Assembly (NCBI GenBank): GCA_000320545.1
Contig: ADNK01001543.1
Coordinates: 5,001-27,818 of the forward strand
Direction: 5' to 3'
Origin: Bigelowiella natans CCMP2755
Taxonomy: Eukaryota > Cercozoa > Chlorarachniophyceae
DNA: 22,818 nt
A program made the position numbers and the translations under genes. A model generated the notes under the pieces. That model did no database searches. It saw only the letters and a list, made by a program, of their open reading frames with translations, and was not told where the DNA came from. Shown piece after piece: positions 1 through 11,099 of this stretch. Positions within the stretch are counted from its first letter, which is position 1; each line of letters opens with the position of its first letter.

Positions 1-65
1 TGATCACTGCTGCGCTCTACCTCATCAGACTGGCCCAAACGCAAGAAATAGCGAATGATGCGAAT
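1..65 (-). CDS. EXO84: EXO84 exon cut by the left edge
   Basis: A CTCCAG acceptor at 66-71 on the minus strand, preceded by a pyrimidine-rich stretch, opens a stop-free 21-codon reading to the window edge. It reads IIRYFLRLGQSDEVE, which resembles the C-terminal helical repeat region of EXO84 where a leucine-rich R-x-L-x-x-L-G-x-x helix recurs. It is assigned to the same gene because strand and order fit, but the exons joining it to 708 are not securely resolved. Confidence 0.5.
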   Translation of the reverse strand, partial: MRIIRYFLRLGQSDEVERSSD

Positions 66-163
66 CTGGAGCGGGGAGCGGGAGAAGGGGGAAATGACGA
101 CCACGACGAAGACACCGACGCCGTCGCAACAGAATATAAAGCACAAATCGATTGAGCTACGAG

Positions 164-198
<35 letters not shown>

Positions 199-376
199 AA
201 GAATGATGATGTTCTTAGTTAATGCTGGGGGATAGGCAAGGCTCAAAACGGTAGTAAATGTAGCAATGGCGAGTTGCGGTCATCGATTATGCTATGTTCC
301 GCTGTTTTCTCTGGTGTTGGCTATTACCCCTCCAAGATTCCCAGCATCCCAAGCCGAGACATCCTGAGAGCATGTA

Positions 377-411
<35 letters not shown>

Positions 412-2132
412 CGACAACATCAACGACGTCACAAACAGCCGCGCCAACGAATATTAACCGCATCTTTCTAATATATAGAAAAATACGAATTCAGCACTGA
501 AAAGGGATTTGCAGCAATGAGGATAAGCCCGGCAATGATAGATAAACACATCGACCGCATCTTGACCTCACATCATTGATTGACCCGAGGAGGCAGCACT
601 GCCATCAACACCGTGTTGGCCTCCTCCCGGAGAATACCAATCCACGACATACCGAAGAAATACTGTTTTCTTCTTTCATTTCGCTAAATGCCGCCTTTAC
701 TAGTTACCCGTACTCTCCGAAGCTCGGCCTGGAGTGCATCGACGATGTGCCGCACCTTAAGAGTATAAACAACACACTCATAATTTTCCCCAAGATTGCT
801 GTTGAAGGGGGGGGGGGGGGGGGACGCTAAAGCCCTTTCTTCGCTTTGATAGCTGAGTTAACTCGAATCAGTGCACGTGAATGCACGTGGCTTCCATGTC
901 GTGCAAACAGCTCATGCTGGATTTACCTCCTTCTCAATGGCGGCGTTGAGTCTGTGCAGCGAAGCGTTGAATTCGCGTAACTACAAGCAAAGCACAGACG
1001 GATGAGGAAGAGCTTGAGTGATGACGCTGCAAGACAGACGTCGCAACAAAGACAGGGCGATGCTGCTCGCATCACAACGACGAACGTGATTTCTCAACTG
1101 CGCCTTTGATACGATACCTCTCCATCTTCTCGGTTTCCTTTGAAGCTACCCCCCATCGAAGACATTGCGGATAATCCTCCCCCTCCACTTCCTTGTGCCG
1201 ATAAAGAGTCTCTGCTGTTGTCGTAGTCCCATGCCAAACTAGACCGCTGCTTGAGGAAACGCTTCGCAAAAGGTAGGTAGGGGGGGGGGGGGGGGGGGGG
1301 ATAGGATGATGATTATGATACTGATGATGGTGGCAAGTATACATATACATGGATTGCGCACGTGTATGTCGGAACGTTTTGCTGAGTTAGAGAAATCTCG
1401 AAAAGCCAACAGCTCCCATTGCGTGAATTCCTCCCACAACTCCTCACTATAACTACTACAACTCCTCATCCTCCTCCTCCTCCTCCTGCTCCTCCTCCTC
1501 CTACTACTACTCCTACTGCAACAACAACTCCTACCACTATTACTGCTACCACTATTATTACTACTACTATCACTGACTCCTTTTTCATCCGTAGAATTTT
1601 TATCTAGGATCATGAGCTTTTTCAACATCCCCCGAGCCTGAGATGTGCATGTTGGCGATGAGAAAGGAGCCGTGGTTTGGGAGGAAAAAGATACGAAAGG
1701 AGGGGGGGCAGAGATCTATCGATTTGGAGGGAGAGGCAGTATGGGGTGTTAAGGGTTGTTCTTGTACTTCGGTGATCTTTGTTACGGCTTCTTCAAACTT
1801 GCTCTGCGCCACCATGATGCGGACCTTCAAGTACAATGGTGATGAGGTAAATTGTAACGATGATGGCGAGGAGGAGGAGGAGGAGGAGGATGGTGATGAC
1901 GGTAACGTGTTGCCGTAGTCGTGGTAGGAATGAAACCCTCCCCCCCCTCGTTCTGAACACAGAGTGTTGATCCAATTTTTCTTTGTATAGAGGAAGAGCT
2001 TCGCGGTGTACGTGGATGATATTGTTGTGTGCTGAGTAGTACCTCTTCGCATAAATCGTGTATGATTTGGAAATCGGACCTACTACTCCGGTCACAGCCT
2101 GCTTCGCCGCCTGAGCAATTTCAATCAACATC

Positions 2133-2172
<40 letters not shown>

Positions 2173-2248
2173 ACGAGGCAATCTTGTAACGTAAACGTAG
2201 ATAGACAATGCATCATATATTTGTATACTATGAGTGTGCGTATGCGTG

Positions 2249-2291
<43 letters not shown>

Positions 2292-2628
2292 GTTTGTACT
2301 TGTGTAAATGATTAAGATTTTTTGTAAAATTTCCAACAGTACCAATATCGCTTCTTGCTGCTTCCCCCCCCCCCCCTGCTATACCCGAGTGAGCAAAGGC
2401 CATGTCGCTCGTGTTATTGTTGTCTTCTTCTGCATTAGCGCCATCGTCGCCCTCCTCGTCGTCTAGTTCGGAAAAGTCAAATTTGGTATGCTGCAGGGAC
2501 TTCATTATTCCACGGTAAGATCCTGAGAACACAGCATCAAATATCAGCAATCTCCCAGACGAAGTATTAACGTCTCAAATGAATCGATGAGGACACATAG
2601 GCGTTCGTGCATCTATTTGTGTGTAGGT

Positions 2629-2699
<71 letters not shown>

Positions 2700-3651
2700 T
2701 GGTGTGGGAAAAAGAGCATCATCTTTAGAGTGGTAATCTCGTGCACGCGACCGAGAATATTCGTCAACTTCGCCATGTCTCTGTTTGAAAACCAGACAAA
2801 AAGGACGCGTGATATTTCGGTGGAGGATTGTAGATACATATAACATAACATAAAATAATCTAACGTAATGTTTCACTCAAGGAGACGTGCTTGTCTCTAC
2901 CCTTCAATATTCATTATCTCCGTCGAGATGTTTATGAAGTCCTCATAGTTCGTTGTCACGTAAGATTGTAGCTCCTGGGACGTTTCCTGATGGAAAACGT
3001 TGAGGGATGAGGGGGGGGGGGACGTCTATCTTTATTCTCTCTGCCCTCTCTTTTATTGAGACAGTTGTGGTTATGACAACAAACCTTTTGCTTTTCTTCC
3101 AATGCCGTCTTATGAGAACGTGCTTCCTAATAAAGTTCATCGAATAATGCATATAAGTGTATCAGTAACCAATGGAACTCTCGTGTTGTCAGTTCGCCGT
3201 CCAAATCCCCGGAATGATCTCGATGTCATTTGCATTGCATGATAGGTTTTGGTGACATCCTTGCACCACCTTTATATCGACCCTCGAGAAATAATCCGTG
3301 ATGTGGTCGTCAATTCTATGTGAAGCAGTGCAATATGCGTTATATTTCAGAAACTCGCAATTCTTTGCCATCTCTCCACGGTACATTGGTTATTAGGACG
3401 GGTTCCTACCTAAAGCCAATGGTGGTTTCGAAGGTTGCCCAATCCACATCCACCTTGTTGTTATCTTCCCCAGTATTGAAATGTAGATGGTGACCTGGAA
3501 GGTGAAAGCGCAGTAGATCGTGTCACGCTTGATATTGTACACAATCGAACTTGCTGTGAATGTGTGCCTATTGTCTGTGATGCATAGTTTAAAAATCATG
3601 GGCATCAGGGTACGACGACGTACGTTTCGGAGTCCTAGTGTCTCCCTTCAT
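1..3651 (-). CDS. EXO84: Exocyst subunit EXO84 (EXOC8)-like, 3' end outside window
   Basis: The exocyst tethers secretory vesicles at the plasma membrane. Exons read on the minus strand: 3651-3624, 3494-3410, 3315-3270, 3126-3085, 2986-2901, 2780-2752, 2522-2385, 2110-2043, 1824-1768, 1637-1578, 1261-1118, 980-927 and 755-708; phases agree at all twelve junctions (295 residues). Two further pieces near 660-560 and 380-330 are weak. A last exon, 65-1, reads IRIIRYFLRLGQSDEVERSS and runs off the edge. The family call rests on the N-terminal Vps51/EXO84 helical pattern: NYEDFINISTEI, then an IEGDM-type turn and LTNILGSYRGIMKSL, which follows the NYxxFIxxxxEIxxLExxM pattern of EXO84. A later MVAQSKFEEAV resembles the EXO84 segment before its cullin-like repeats. 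An acidic Asp/Glu/Asn loop sits between. The start ATG at 3651 gives MKGDTRTPKR. The exact ends of exons 10-11 are the least certain. Confidence 0.72.
168..410. repeat. Trinucleotide repeats (GAT)n and (ACA)n in the EXO84 3' region
   Basis: A GAT repeat at about 168-199 and an ACA/CAA repeat at about 378-411 lie in what should be EXO84 introns. On the sense strand of that gene they read ATC and TTG repeats. Between 66 and 707 I can support only weak exon candidates. Confidence 0.8.
807..823. repeat. G17 homopolymer (sense C17) in an EXO84 intron
   Basis: A run of 17 G on the plus strand is poly-C on the sense strand of EXO84. It lies in the intron between the exons at 927-980 and 708-755, on the acceptor side. 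Confidence 0.9.
1280..1300. repeat. G21 homopolymer (sense C21) just upstream of an EXO84 acceptor
   Basis: The run ends about 20 bp from the exon starting at 1261, so on the sense strand it forms an almost pure cytosine tract where a polypyrimidine tract is expected. Length may vary between reads or alleles. Confidence 0.9.
1450..1570. repeat. Imperfect CTC/CTA/CCA trinucleotide repeat
   Basis: Interrupted CTC, CTA, ACT and ACA triplets fill the intron between the EXO84 exons at 1578-1637 and 1118-1261. It generates long spurious open frames on both strands (Ser/Arg on minus, Thr/Pro on plus). Confidence 0.85.
2135..2376. repeat. (CA)n, (TG)n and C13 tracts in EXO84 intron 7
   Basis: The intron between 2111 and 2384 holds a CA repeat (2135-2170), a TG repeat (about 2246-2292) and a C13 run (2364-2376). 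On the sense strand the C13 run is G13, starting about 8 bp after the donor at 2384. A CA tract facing a TG tract 75 bp away could fold into a long hairpin in RNA. Confidence 0.9.
2632..2696. repeat. Compound (GT)n(GA)n microsatellite in EXO84 intron 6
   Basis: A GT repeat of about 30 bp passes directly into a GA repeat of about 35 bp. On the sense strand this reads (TC)n then (AC)n between the donor at 2751 and the acceptor at 2523. Confidence 0.9.
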
Positions 3652-3994
3652 TAGAGAGCCTTGAGGGGTTATGAAGAAAGTAGACAAAGAGGGAGGGGAG
3701 CAGATAGAAAGAGTCGATCAGATCGAGGTAGGTGCGACAGTGGATTTGCTCATGGTGATTAATCAATACTTCTCCTTATTTGCTTCTTCTTTCCTGATAG
3801 GGGTAGAAATGATGCATCCAAAAATACAAAAATGAACACGTAAAGAGCAGTATCAGAATTATCAGCAGATTTACCAAAAGCTACGTCCATTAAACCTCGA
3901 TACAAACACAATAACAAATACATCTAGCATCTCCTTGGATCACCTGGCTTCATCGCGCAGATAGAGCAAACAGCGTCACCGTCTACTTTATCAA
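3652..3994. promoter_or_regulatory. Divergent spacer between EXO84 and the next plus-strand gene
   Basis: The EXO84 start codon is at 3651 on the minus strand and the next possible plus-strand coding exon starts at 3995. The spacer must therefore hold the EXO84 promoter and perhaps that of the neighbour. I see no clear TATA box or other named motif, so the role is inferred from position only. Confidence 0.4.
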
Positions 3995-4078
3995 ATGCCT
4001 TCCACGGTCAATGACAAATGCCCTAGTCCCTTCGCTGTCGTCGATCCCGACAGGAAAAGCACAGGGGAGGGTTGGATG
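3995..4078 (+). CDS. Possible first coding exon, unknown protein
   Basis: An ATG at 3995 opens 28 codons beginning MPSTVNDKCPSPFAVVDPD and ends exactly at a strong donor (ATG followed by GTAAGACG at 4079). Amino-acid use looks like real coding sequence. It would end in phase 0, whereas the next supported exon (4427-4503) needs a one-base carry-over, so either an exon between them is unseen or this exon belongs to another transcript. From 4079 to 4426 I see nothing else I can support. Confidence 0.4.
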
Positions 4079-4426
4079 GTAAGACGAAATATCTGAGCTT
4101 TGTAGTCATTTTTTTACAACCGTAGACTACCTACAATATCGTTTTTATTCTGCATTTAATTTTCCATTTCGTCTCCTTACTTTTATGAGTTATGCTGATT
4201 TTTCCCCCAAAAAACATCCAAATATTATGGTTCCTGTTCCTCGCTTTCGAAACGGAGGAGATAGTCGTCTGATGGTCTGTATTAGTACAACTACAACACT
4301 TAGTAGATCTTCATTTTGTTTTGGTTTAACTGCCACATGAAATCTCAAAAACAAGAGAACTATCCTCTAATTTTGTGTTCCAACATGACCAATGAAATGT
4401 CGCAAATGTAAAATCAAGCGGCTGAG

Positions 4427-5313
4427 GAATTGTCGTCTCCCACAATTCTCGACACGTGCACGATGAACTTGTCGCCCAACTGCTACGACGCGTTCTGAAG
4501 TTAGTAAGTTGTCTCTCGCACACTTGTCGCATTAGATGAAAAGAATACCGGTGGAGAATTGCGACAAAGCTGTGATCAAGTCAAGTAATTCCAAGCTCCT
4601 CGACGCTCGACTCATCCATCCGTGGGCAAGCTAGATCGTAATGACGGTCTCCGCTATGGGGAGCCGGAGTGGAAACCACGCCGCTCTTAGTGGAGACGAA
4701 AGTCTTGAAAAGGCCGGACCGATGGCAAAGGCTATAGTATTGAAAAACAAGATTGAACATGAACGTTGTGAAGCTGTTTACTTCCTTAATCACAACGAGG
4801 TAATCCTCCAACTTGACTCCTTGGCTTAGTAACAGTCACTGAACTATTGTCCTCGTTTTGCTTAGCTCACGGAATCACCGGCGGAAACTCTTCGCACACA
4901 GATAATGCACCTTACGGAACTTGAGGAGGAAGTGGATAGTAAGAATGCATCTTTCATTTTGAGAGCGTGAAGTTGTATTAGTATAAGGCTTCCAATGTGA
5001 TTCCTGTGAGTTCTATCCTCAGATAGTAGATATTTTATGGGTTTACTTCAACTCTAATTGAAGTTGTATTCTCTAATAGATTTTATTTCCCTGTTTACAG
5101 ATCTGATTCGCCAGCCGATGGCAAAGCAAGGTATATTTGGAGCAGCCTTCAAGTTCATGACAGGTATTGACTCTCTACGATGTTTATTGTTCTTTGTAAT
5201 AGGCTGATATTGATTTCCTTTAATTAAATTCAGTCTCCTCGATCGCCATGGTTGGCATTTCGGTTGCTTTTATGCTGCGGAACAGAATTCTAGAAATGTA
5301 CTTCGCAGTTTGA
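4427..5313 (+). CDS. Small protein with C-terminal membrane segment, function unknown
   Basis: Exons, plus strand: 4427-4503, 4536-4571, 4635-4799, 4866-4938, 5101-5163 and 5234-5313. Phases agree at every junction after the first, and the stop is TGA at 5311. The core from ATG 4641 onward (124 residues if that ATG is the start) is the firm part: a charged helical segment with coiled-coil character (LKNKIEHERCEAV, LTELEEEVDNLIRQ), then a hydrophobic C-terminal stretch including SSIAMVGISVAFML followed by RNR. This arrangement suggests a membrane protein anchored near its C terminus, perhaps in the ER or mitochondrion; that is inference. The 63-bp intron at 4572-4634 contains an in-frame TAG at its 3' end, so without splicing the upstream reading would stop at 4634. 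I do not recognise a family. Confidence 0.5.
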
Positions 5314-5666
5314 CGAGATACGTATTCAATGATACCCGTACTAATATACTCAGAAGTAGCGACAAATGGCAGTTTGTCATGATGCGGATAATACTATATG
5401 AGATTTTGAAAAGGCGATTCTCTATCGATTTCGATAAAATATGCTGTGCATTCTTCTGTTTTATCACTTCAGAATTGTCCCGTGTATGTTCATGGTGATC
5501 GCGATGGTGGTTTATGTGGGCTGGGATTCCCTCTGCTGTAGAGAAACAAACCAATCACGCCTTCAAGACTTCCAGCACCATTTCAAGATGATCAGGTCTT
5601 CTAACTTAATCCTGAAGTCTTCTGTCTTTCCACTCACGTTGCTGTTGCTCGTGGCTTAGGCGTGCA
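5314..5666. other. Intergenic stretch with no supported gene
   Basis: This follows the TGA of the small membrane protein and precedes the ATG of the SH2-like gene. It must contain the 3' end of the first and the promoter or 5' UTR of the second. An open frame at 5441-5659 has a hydrophobic end resembling a signal peptide but stops in frame just before 5667 and I could not join it to the next gene. Confidence 0.5.
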
Positions 5667-7134
5667 ATGCTGCAAGCGAGACGTTTCGGTCAGATACGAT
5701 ATGGCCGTGACTGGGAGATTAGGCAAAGTCTAGGACGTTCGGACAAATCTGCGGAGAGATTCTGGAGAAACGTCATGCATTAACAAAAATCCTTCAACAC
5801 CTTCGGACAGAAGTTGAACTCGCTTCATATGCTGACTTGGATTGTGTCTAAACAGGCTTTTGGAGATAATGTGACACGCGTGCCTATAAAGCAATTTGAA
5901 ACTTCTGTTATTGCGTACATGAAGACAGTAGCTGTTGTAAGTGCACTTTCCAATATACAACTTTCAAGAACAGCACATTGAACTGTGATTTGGATCCTTC
6001 TCGCAGAAAATGGATGCAGTAGAATCAGCTAAAGCACGGGCAAACGAAGAGGCACGAAAGCTTTGCGATACAAGTAAGGCAAAGGAGGAGATAAAGAAGG
6101 AATTAAATCTAAGCAAGTACAACGAGTATCTTACTCGAAATATGCTGGCGTTGAAGAAGCTTATAAGAGCCTCGATGGGAGCTTCGATGCATCCTTATGT
6201 CACACCGATGAAGTTCCACTTACTTTTAACGAAATTAGGACCCTTCGACAGGTAATTCGGCTTTCGATATTTGGCTCACATTGAGAACGTTGCTGCTCCT
6301 TCTTAACATAAATTGTGAGGCGGAACATCCACAAGCCTAAGTTTTCTCTCCCTTAGTCTCATGAGCGGAATGTCGGATTTGATAGATGGAAGTCCAGAAA
6401 GGGTATAGCTTGTCCCACTTCACTTTGCACATTATCATGCTTTTATGAGCTTTTGCGCAATGTTTAGTGGGCGTGGGGATTTATTTTGTGCGTATTTTAG
6501 TTATTCAAGCCGTGGTTCTTCCCTGTGCCTCTCACCTCTGAGGATCTTGATGAGCTGGGAGAGAAGATGAGCGACAAGAAGTTGCCTTGGACATCGTTTA
6601 TGGTTCTACCCTCCGACTCGGAAATTAAGAATACAGAACACGCTTTCCGGCTGATCCGATACACCGACACAGCCACCAAGTAAGTTCCATCATCGCAGAA
6701 CAAATAAGTTTGAGAGAAGCGGAAGAGGCACAGGAATAAGATACAAACTTGGTATTGGCCTTCATCCTTTTGTTTGAAGAAGTTTCGAGGAATTTGCGAA
6801 TATATTATCATTATGGCTCGTGAATCCATGAAAACCAAAATTGCATGTGCAATGTTGTGCCATAGTGTGGAACTGATTCTTCTGATACTGCAGGTTTAGA
6901 GAGGATGTCATCTTCCGCAGTATCTTTGGGTTCCATGTATTAATGAAAGGACAAGACTTGAAAAAAATCTTCAGGCATGAGGCTCTAATCGCGGAAGCAG
7001 TACAGGAAGTCACCGGATTTCCTGTGAATGTGCTGGACATATTAGTAGACCAAATCACAAATGCGGTTCCTGTGTTCAATCGGATCAGCGAACTCATCGC
7101 TTTCTATCGAAGGGAAAACAAGCTTACGGTCTGA
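5667..7134 (+). CDS. FWxxxFG motif plus SH2-like domain protein, probable loss of pTyr-binding Arg
   Basis: Six exons: 5667-5771, 5856-5936, 6007-6251, 6357-6402, 6501-6679 and 6894-7134, all phases consistent, 298 residues. Residues 32-38 read FWRNAFG followed by VPIKQFETSVIAY, a helical motif (FWxxxFG...V..xF) that I recall from protist signalling and NTPase proteins. Residues 63-110 are charged helix. YVTPMKFHLLLTKLGPF (about 123-139), then PWFF (163-166), then SFMVLPSDS (191-199) and HAFRLIRY follow the order of an SH2 domain: the FGP-type linker helix, the WF start, the FLVR strand and the next strand. In the FLVR position the sequence is FMVL, so the arginine that binds phosphotyrosine is replaced by leucine. 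The first donor (AAC|GTCATG) is atypical, but the join reconstitutes the FWxxxFG motif. The SH2 assignment is by pattern only. Confidence 0.6.
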
Positions 7135-7600
7135 TATACAAGCATCCCTTAGCCATAGAAGTTATTTGACATCGATAATTTTCCAAAACATTTTTTCCCA
7201 CCCCACAATAAAACTTACACAGTCGTTGTTGTTTATTGACTAAGTTACTCTTCTATAACAGGTTCCTGTGCCGTTTCTGAAGGAATTTAGCTTTAATAAG
7301 TAGAATTTTCACTTTTTCGCTAAATGGTCAAAGTGCGGTGCGATGTTACTTTAAACGTCATTTCCACTCATCAACTAGATAAGATGAATTGTAAGCATTT
7401 GAAATAGATAATTTCTTATTTAAAACATAACATACGATATATCGCGAAGTGAAGCTTAGGGAAGCACAAAGAATGTAAGAGTAGATTTATCGCGTTATTG
7501 TGAGTATCCAAACTTAATGTTTGCATATCGTCAGAATCTGTATCTAGATTTACTGCCATGTTGTTAATAACAGGAAGCCACAAAACAAATAAAGTTTGAA
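7135..7600 (+). other. 3' flank of the SH2-like gene with candidate poly(A) signal
   Basis: An AATAAA hexamer at about 7207-7212 lies about 75 bp after the TGA at 7132-7134, a plausible distance for a polyadenylation signal. The sequence to 7600 is A/T-rich and I see no coding exon in it. Confidence 0.45.
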
Positions 7601-8100
7601 CTCATGCACACGTGTCAGAAAATATAAATCAATATGTCTAGATGTGCTACATGTGTATGAGACGGGTGCAGTGAAATTGGTTACATTTCTCACGAGAGTC
7701 GCTCCTACTAGCCTAATGAAGCTATGCATCGCAATCTAGCAATGCTAGAATGCTGCGATGTGCGTACACAACAATGTGATCATCATTTCATCATAATCAT
7801 TCTCAGTATCCGTCTAGCCGTATCGTATACAATGCTAGAATGCGCATGCATTGCGCACTAGTACATATCTAGATATGCTAGCATGTCGCTGTGTCGTCTG
7901 TCGTCTGATCGATGTGGGTGGTTTCACATTGCACGAGTAGCTACATATAGCCGCCGCGCTATGCATGCGCAATGTCAATGATGATCTATTTAGCCTCATG
8001 GTTGTGGGATAATGATGAACAATGTGAGCGCGTACCACATGCAACTAGGCGAATTGTGCAATCACCAGCAGCGCAATATTGAGTAGTAGCACAAGGCAAG
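7600..8100. repeat. CTAG/GCAT/CATG-rich convergent spacer, copy 1
   Basis: Between two genes that converge, this stretch is dense in short self-complementary words (CTAG, GCATGC, ATGCAT, GCTAGC, TCTAGA, CATATG). Examples are the palindromic core ATGCTAGCAT near 7875 and GCGCATGCATTGCGC near 7841. It contains no long mono-, di- or trinucleotide tract, unlike almost every other non-coding stretch in the window. It shares its texture with 15935-16500, the other convergent spacer. Confidence 0.55.
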
Positions 8101-8172
8101 TCAAAAACTGTGGCTCGGTTGACAAATTTGCATTGCCATCATAAACTCTTGTGGCATTACATATGAATGATG

Positions 8173-9074
8173 TTACTTTATTGATATGCGGGTAGCTCTT
8201 TTGAGCTCCGCAGCCTCAAACTCAACTTCGAACTCATCGAGCGTACGGTGAGCAATGTGGAGGCGAACACGAGCCTGTTTATCGCTTTCAACTTCAAAGC
8301 CGTTGATGCTAATGATTCTAAAGTTTCTCTGGACACCCGCGGAACTTGCGGGCGAGTCTTCATCAACCTCAATAACCAAGAGATTGAAAAACCGGAAACC
8401 GACATATCCACTCTTGAACGTGATTATTTTCCCTGTCTTTTCCCTCAGTGGGGCTGCACAGCAGAGGACGCAGCACGGGAGAAACATCAACGCCTCGAGA
8501 GTGGTGAGTTGAAAAAAACGGAAAACGATATCCTGCCACATCGAGTGGAAAGTTACTGTTACCCAATCATCCATCTCACCACGCAACCTCCACGAGAGAA
8601 CGGAGAGCAAGAACCAGCAACCCGCAACTATTATTAGCGACAAAACGAGGCCAATCTTGTCCTGAAGAGTCCATACGTGGTTACTCATCAGTGCTGTTGG
8701 CAAAGCACCACCGTCGTTGAAATCGGCGCGAAAACCCAAGCCTAGGTCTTGATTAAGCCTTTTTGATTTCCTGCTTCTACCTCCTTTGCCGTTGCCTGCA
8801 TCTCTTATATCTGTTAAGAAAGGCCCTGTCGAGCCTGGAAGCTGAAAGTTATGGCCATCAACTTGCGAAATCTCGGACTCTTCGGATACGGACCAGCCGT
8901 GGCATTTTAAGTTCTTGGCCGTGACCTAGCGTGGGAGGGGTTAGATTCATACTGGGCAGTACTGTTTTTGTTTCGAAATATTGAACACCACGTGTAGTAT
9001 GTTGGTGCATCGTGGATGGAAAAAACCCTTTGCGCACAAATTCCAGCCGTGCTCTCCTTCTCCCATTTTTTCAC

Positions 9075-9112
<38 letters not shown>

Positions 9113-11054
9113 GCACAACCCCTCCCTCTCCTCTCCTTCCCAGTTCCACGTGGGGGATGATCGAAGGTAAGCGATCGAAGGTAAGTCCACCTTTTCCCAT
9201 CCAGGTTCAATGATCGAGTCTGAGTGCGAAGAGTCAGAATGCTCAAGGCCTAAGATCTCGGCCCGCAACGCTTTTATCTTCTCTTTTTTTTGCGCCGAAT
9301 GAGGCACGGACTTCCTTTCGTTCTGGTTTTTTTGTAACAGCAAGCTAAGCTGGCTATTTTTCTTCTCGTGGTCCCTCTTCTTCTTGCGGCGCTTCACGTG
9401 CGAGCCCATGTCGCCAGACTTCTTAGAATTCTTCGCCATGCCAGTTCCTGCGATCCCAGCTCCGAGCACACCACCCACTCCAATTCCAACAGCTGCGCTA
9501 CCGTTTATCCTCTTTTCTTCCTCTTCGTTCTCGTGTTCGTGGTTCTTCTCTTCATTCGCTACCTCATCGATAGCGCCATCCTCGTCACCCCCCCCCATGT
9601 CATCAATCATCACGTCTCCGCACCACAAACCAATACAGATGAGAAAGCAACCGTGAACGCCAGAAATAGTCTCCGAGCTCTGTAACGGCACACGGAAATC
9701 TGCAGGGTACTGCCGACGGAACAAGAGCATTATTATTGATGGGACTGGAATGGCCATGAGCATGGCCACGATTGAGATCGAGAACTCCTCGGATAGGAAG
9801 GGAAGCCTCTGGCTCTGGTCGAAGAGGAGAGCACAGAGCGTCATGGTGTTGAAGAGAAGGACAACCAGAATAGTCACGCGCTTAGCGGAGGTGATGAAGT
9901 CGCCCGCATGTCGGCAGAACACCGCGAACCATGGATGGCGTCGCCTCGCTCCCCAGCATGCCGCATCTCTGAAATGGCGGCACGACCGCGCGTTTTTCTC
10001 CATGCGCACGCGCTTGTGATAGTTCATGTTTCGCCAGAACTGTTCTTGACCCTCGAGGCCGACTTGCTTATGAAGGTGCCAATCGTAGATCATGGTGATA
10101 ACGAGGAAGAGGAGGTAGGCCGCTGCTATGGCAGCAGAGACCAGCATGACGGTGTTATTGAGCGAAAACGCGTCGTCGTTCACATCCGATGCGGAGATTG
10201 TATTCACGTTGATCTCAAACCTCATTTCGGTGCTGAAGGCGGTGAGATGGCGGCTGGAGCAGTTAATCTCTCGTACTCTCCCGCTATAATTGCCCACCAC
10301 AGCGACCCCGGCGGATGAGTATTTCTGCAGCCCCTCGTCCCAGTAGATGCACCCGACCGAGCTGTTAGCGGCGTTCACCGAGAAGTTTGAAGGCACCGAA
10401 AAGACGACCGGCGTCGTGAGATTCGCTACCGACACCTCGCCCCCCCCCTGTTTCAACTGAATAACGAGGATAGAGCCCGTGGAGTAGTTGCTGGAGCTCG
10501 CACTTGGCGTTGGATAAATCTGGTCCTCTATGTTGGCCAGCACAAGGTCGACGGGCTGCGAACTCGAGGGGAGAGGAAGGTCACTGGGGAACCTAGCGTT
10601 GGCTCCGTTAGCCATTTTGACCGAAGCGCCCCTCATCATCTCTGGGGTCTTTTTCTGCGCTTTCACCTTGATCTTCTCGCCAACGACCTCCACAGCGTCC
10701 TCGCCCTCCTCGGAATCCGTCAGGAGCCCACTTCCAAGAGAGACAACGATAGACTCGATCTGCGAGGAGATGTTGGTCCTGGTTTCCTGAGAGGTCGACT
10801 CGGCGCTGCTCAACGACTGAGCGATGTTTCCAAGAGCTTCCACGCTGGTTTGGACGGTTTCTACAGAGAAATCGTTCAGAGGGTTGCCAGTCACCGAAGA
10901 AAGGACCTCCATCGCAATTTCGCGACTTTCGTCCGTTAGCTCGGCGAGGTCCTCCACATTGGTAACGTCGCGAATCATTTGCAGGGGAGCTGTCACTGCC
11001 TGCGCAGCCTACGCACACACACACACACACACACATACGAAGTAAGGGAGGGCG

Positions 11055-11099
<45 letters not shown>

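Noticed and set aside
1239-1628. Minus-strand frame with Ser/Arg repeats
   Set aside because: Only its first 18 codons look coding (EXO84 exon 10); the remainder is translated trinucleotide repeat within an intron.
2135-2696. Periodic tracts that might suggest an array such as CRISPR
   Set aside because: These are simple dinucleotide microsatellites without spacers, in a eukaryotic intron.
4326-4532. 68-codon minus-strand frame
   Set aside because: It is antisense to the plus-strand exon at 4427-4503, which ends at a strong GTAAGT donor and reads as a better protein.
8248-8637. 129-codon plus-strand open frame
   Set aside because: Antisense to receptor exon 7, whose PDZ and membrane segments are clearly coding on the minus strand.
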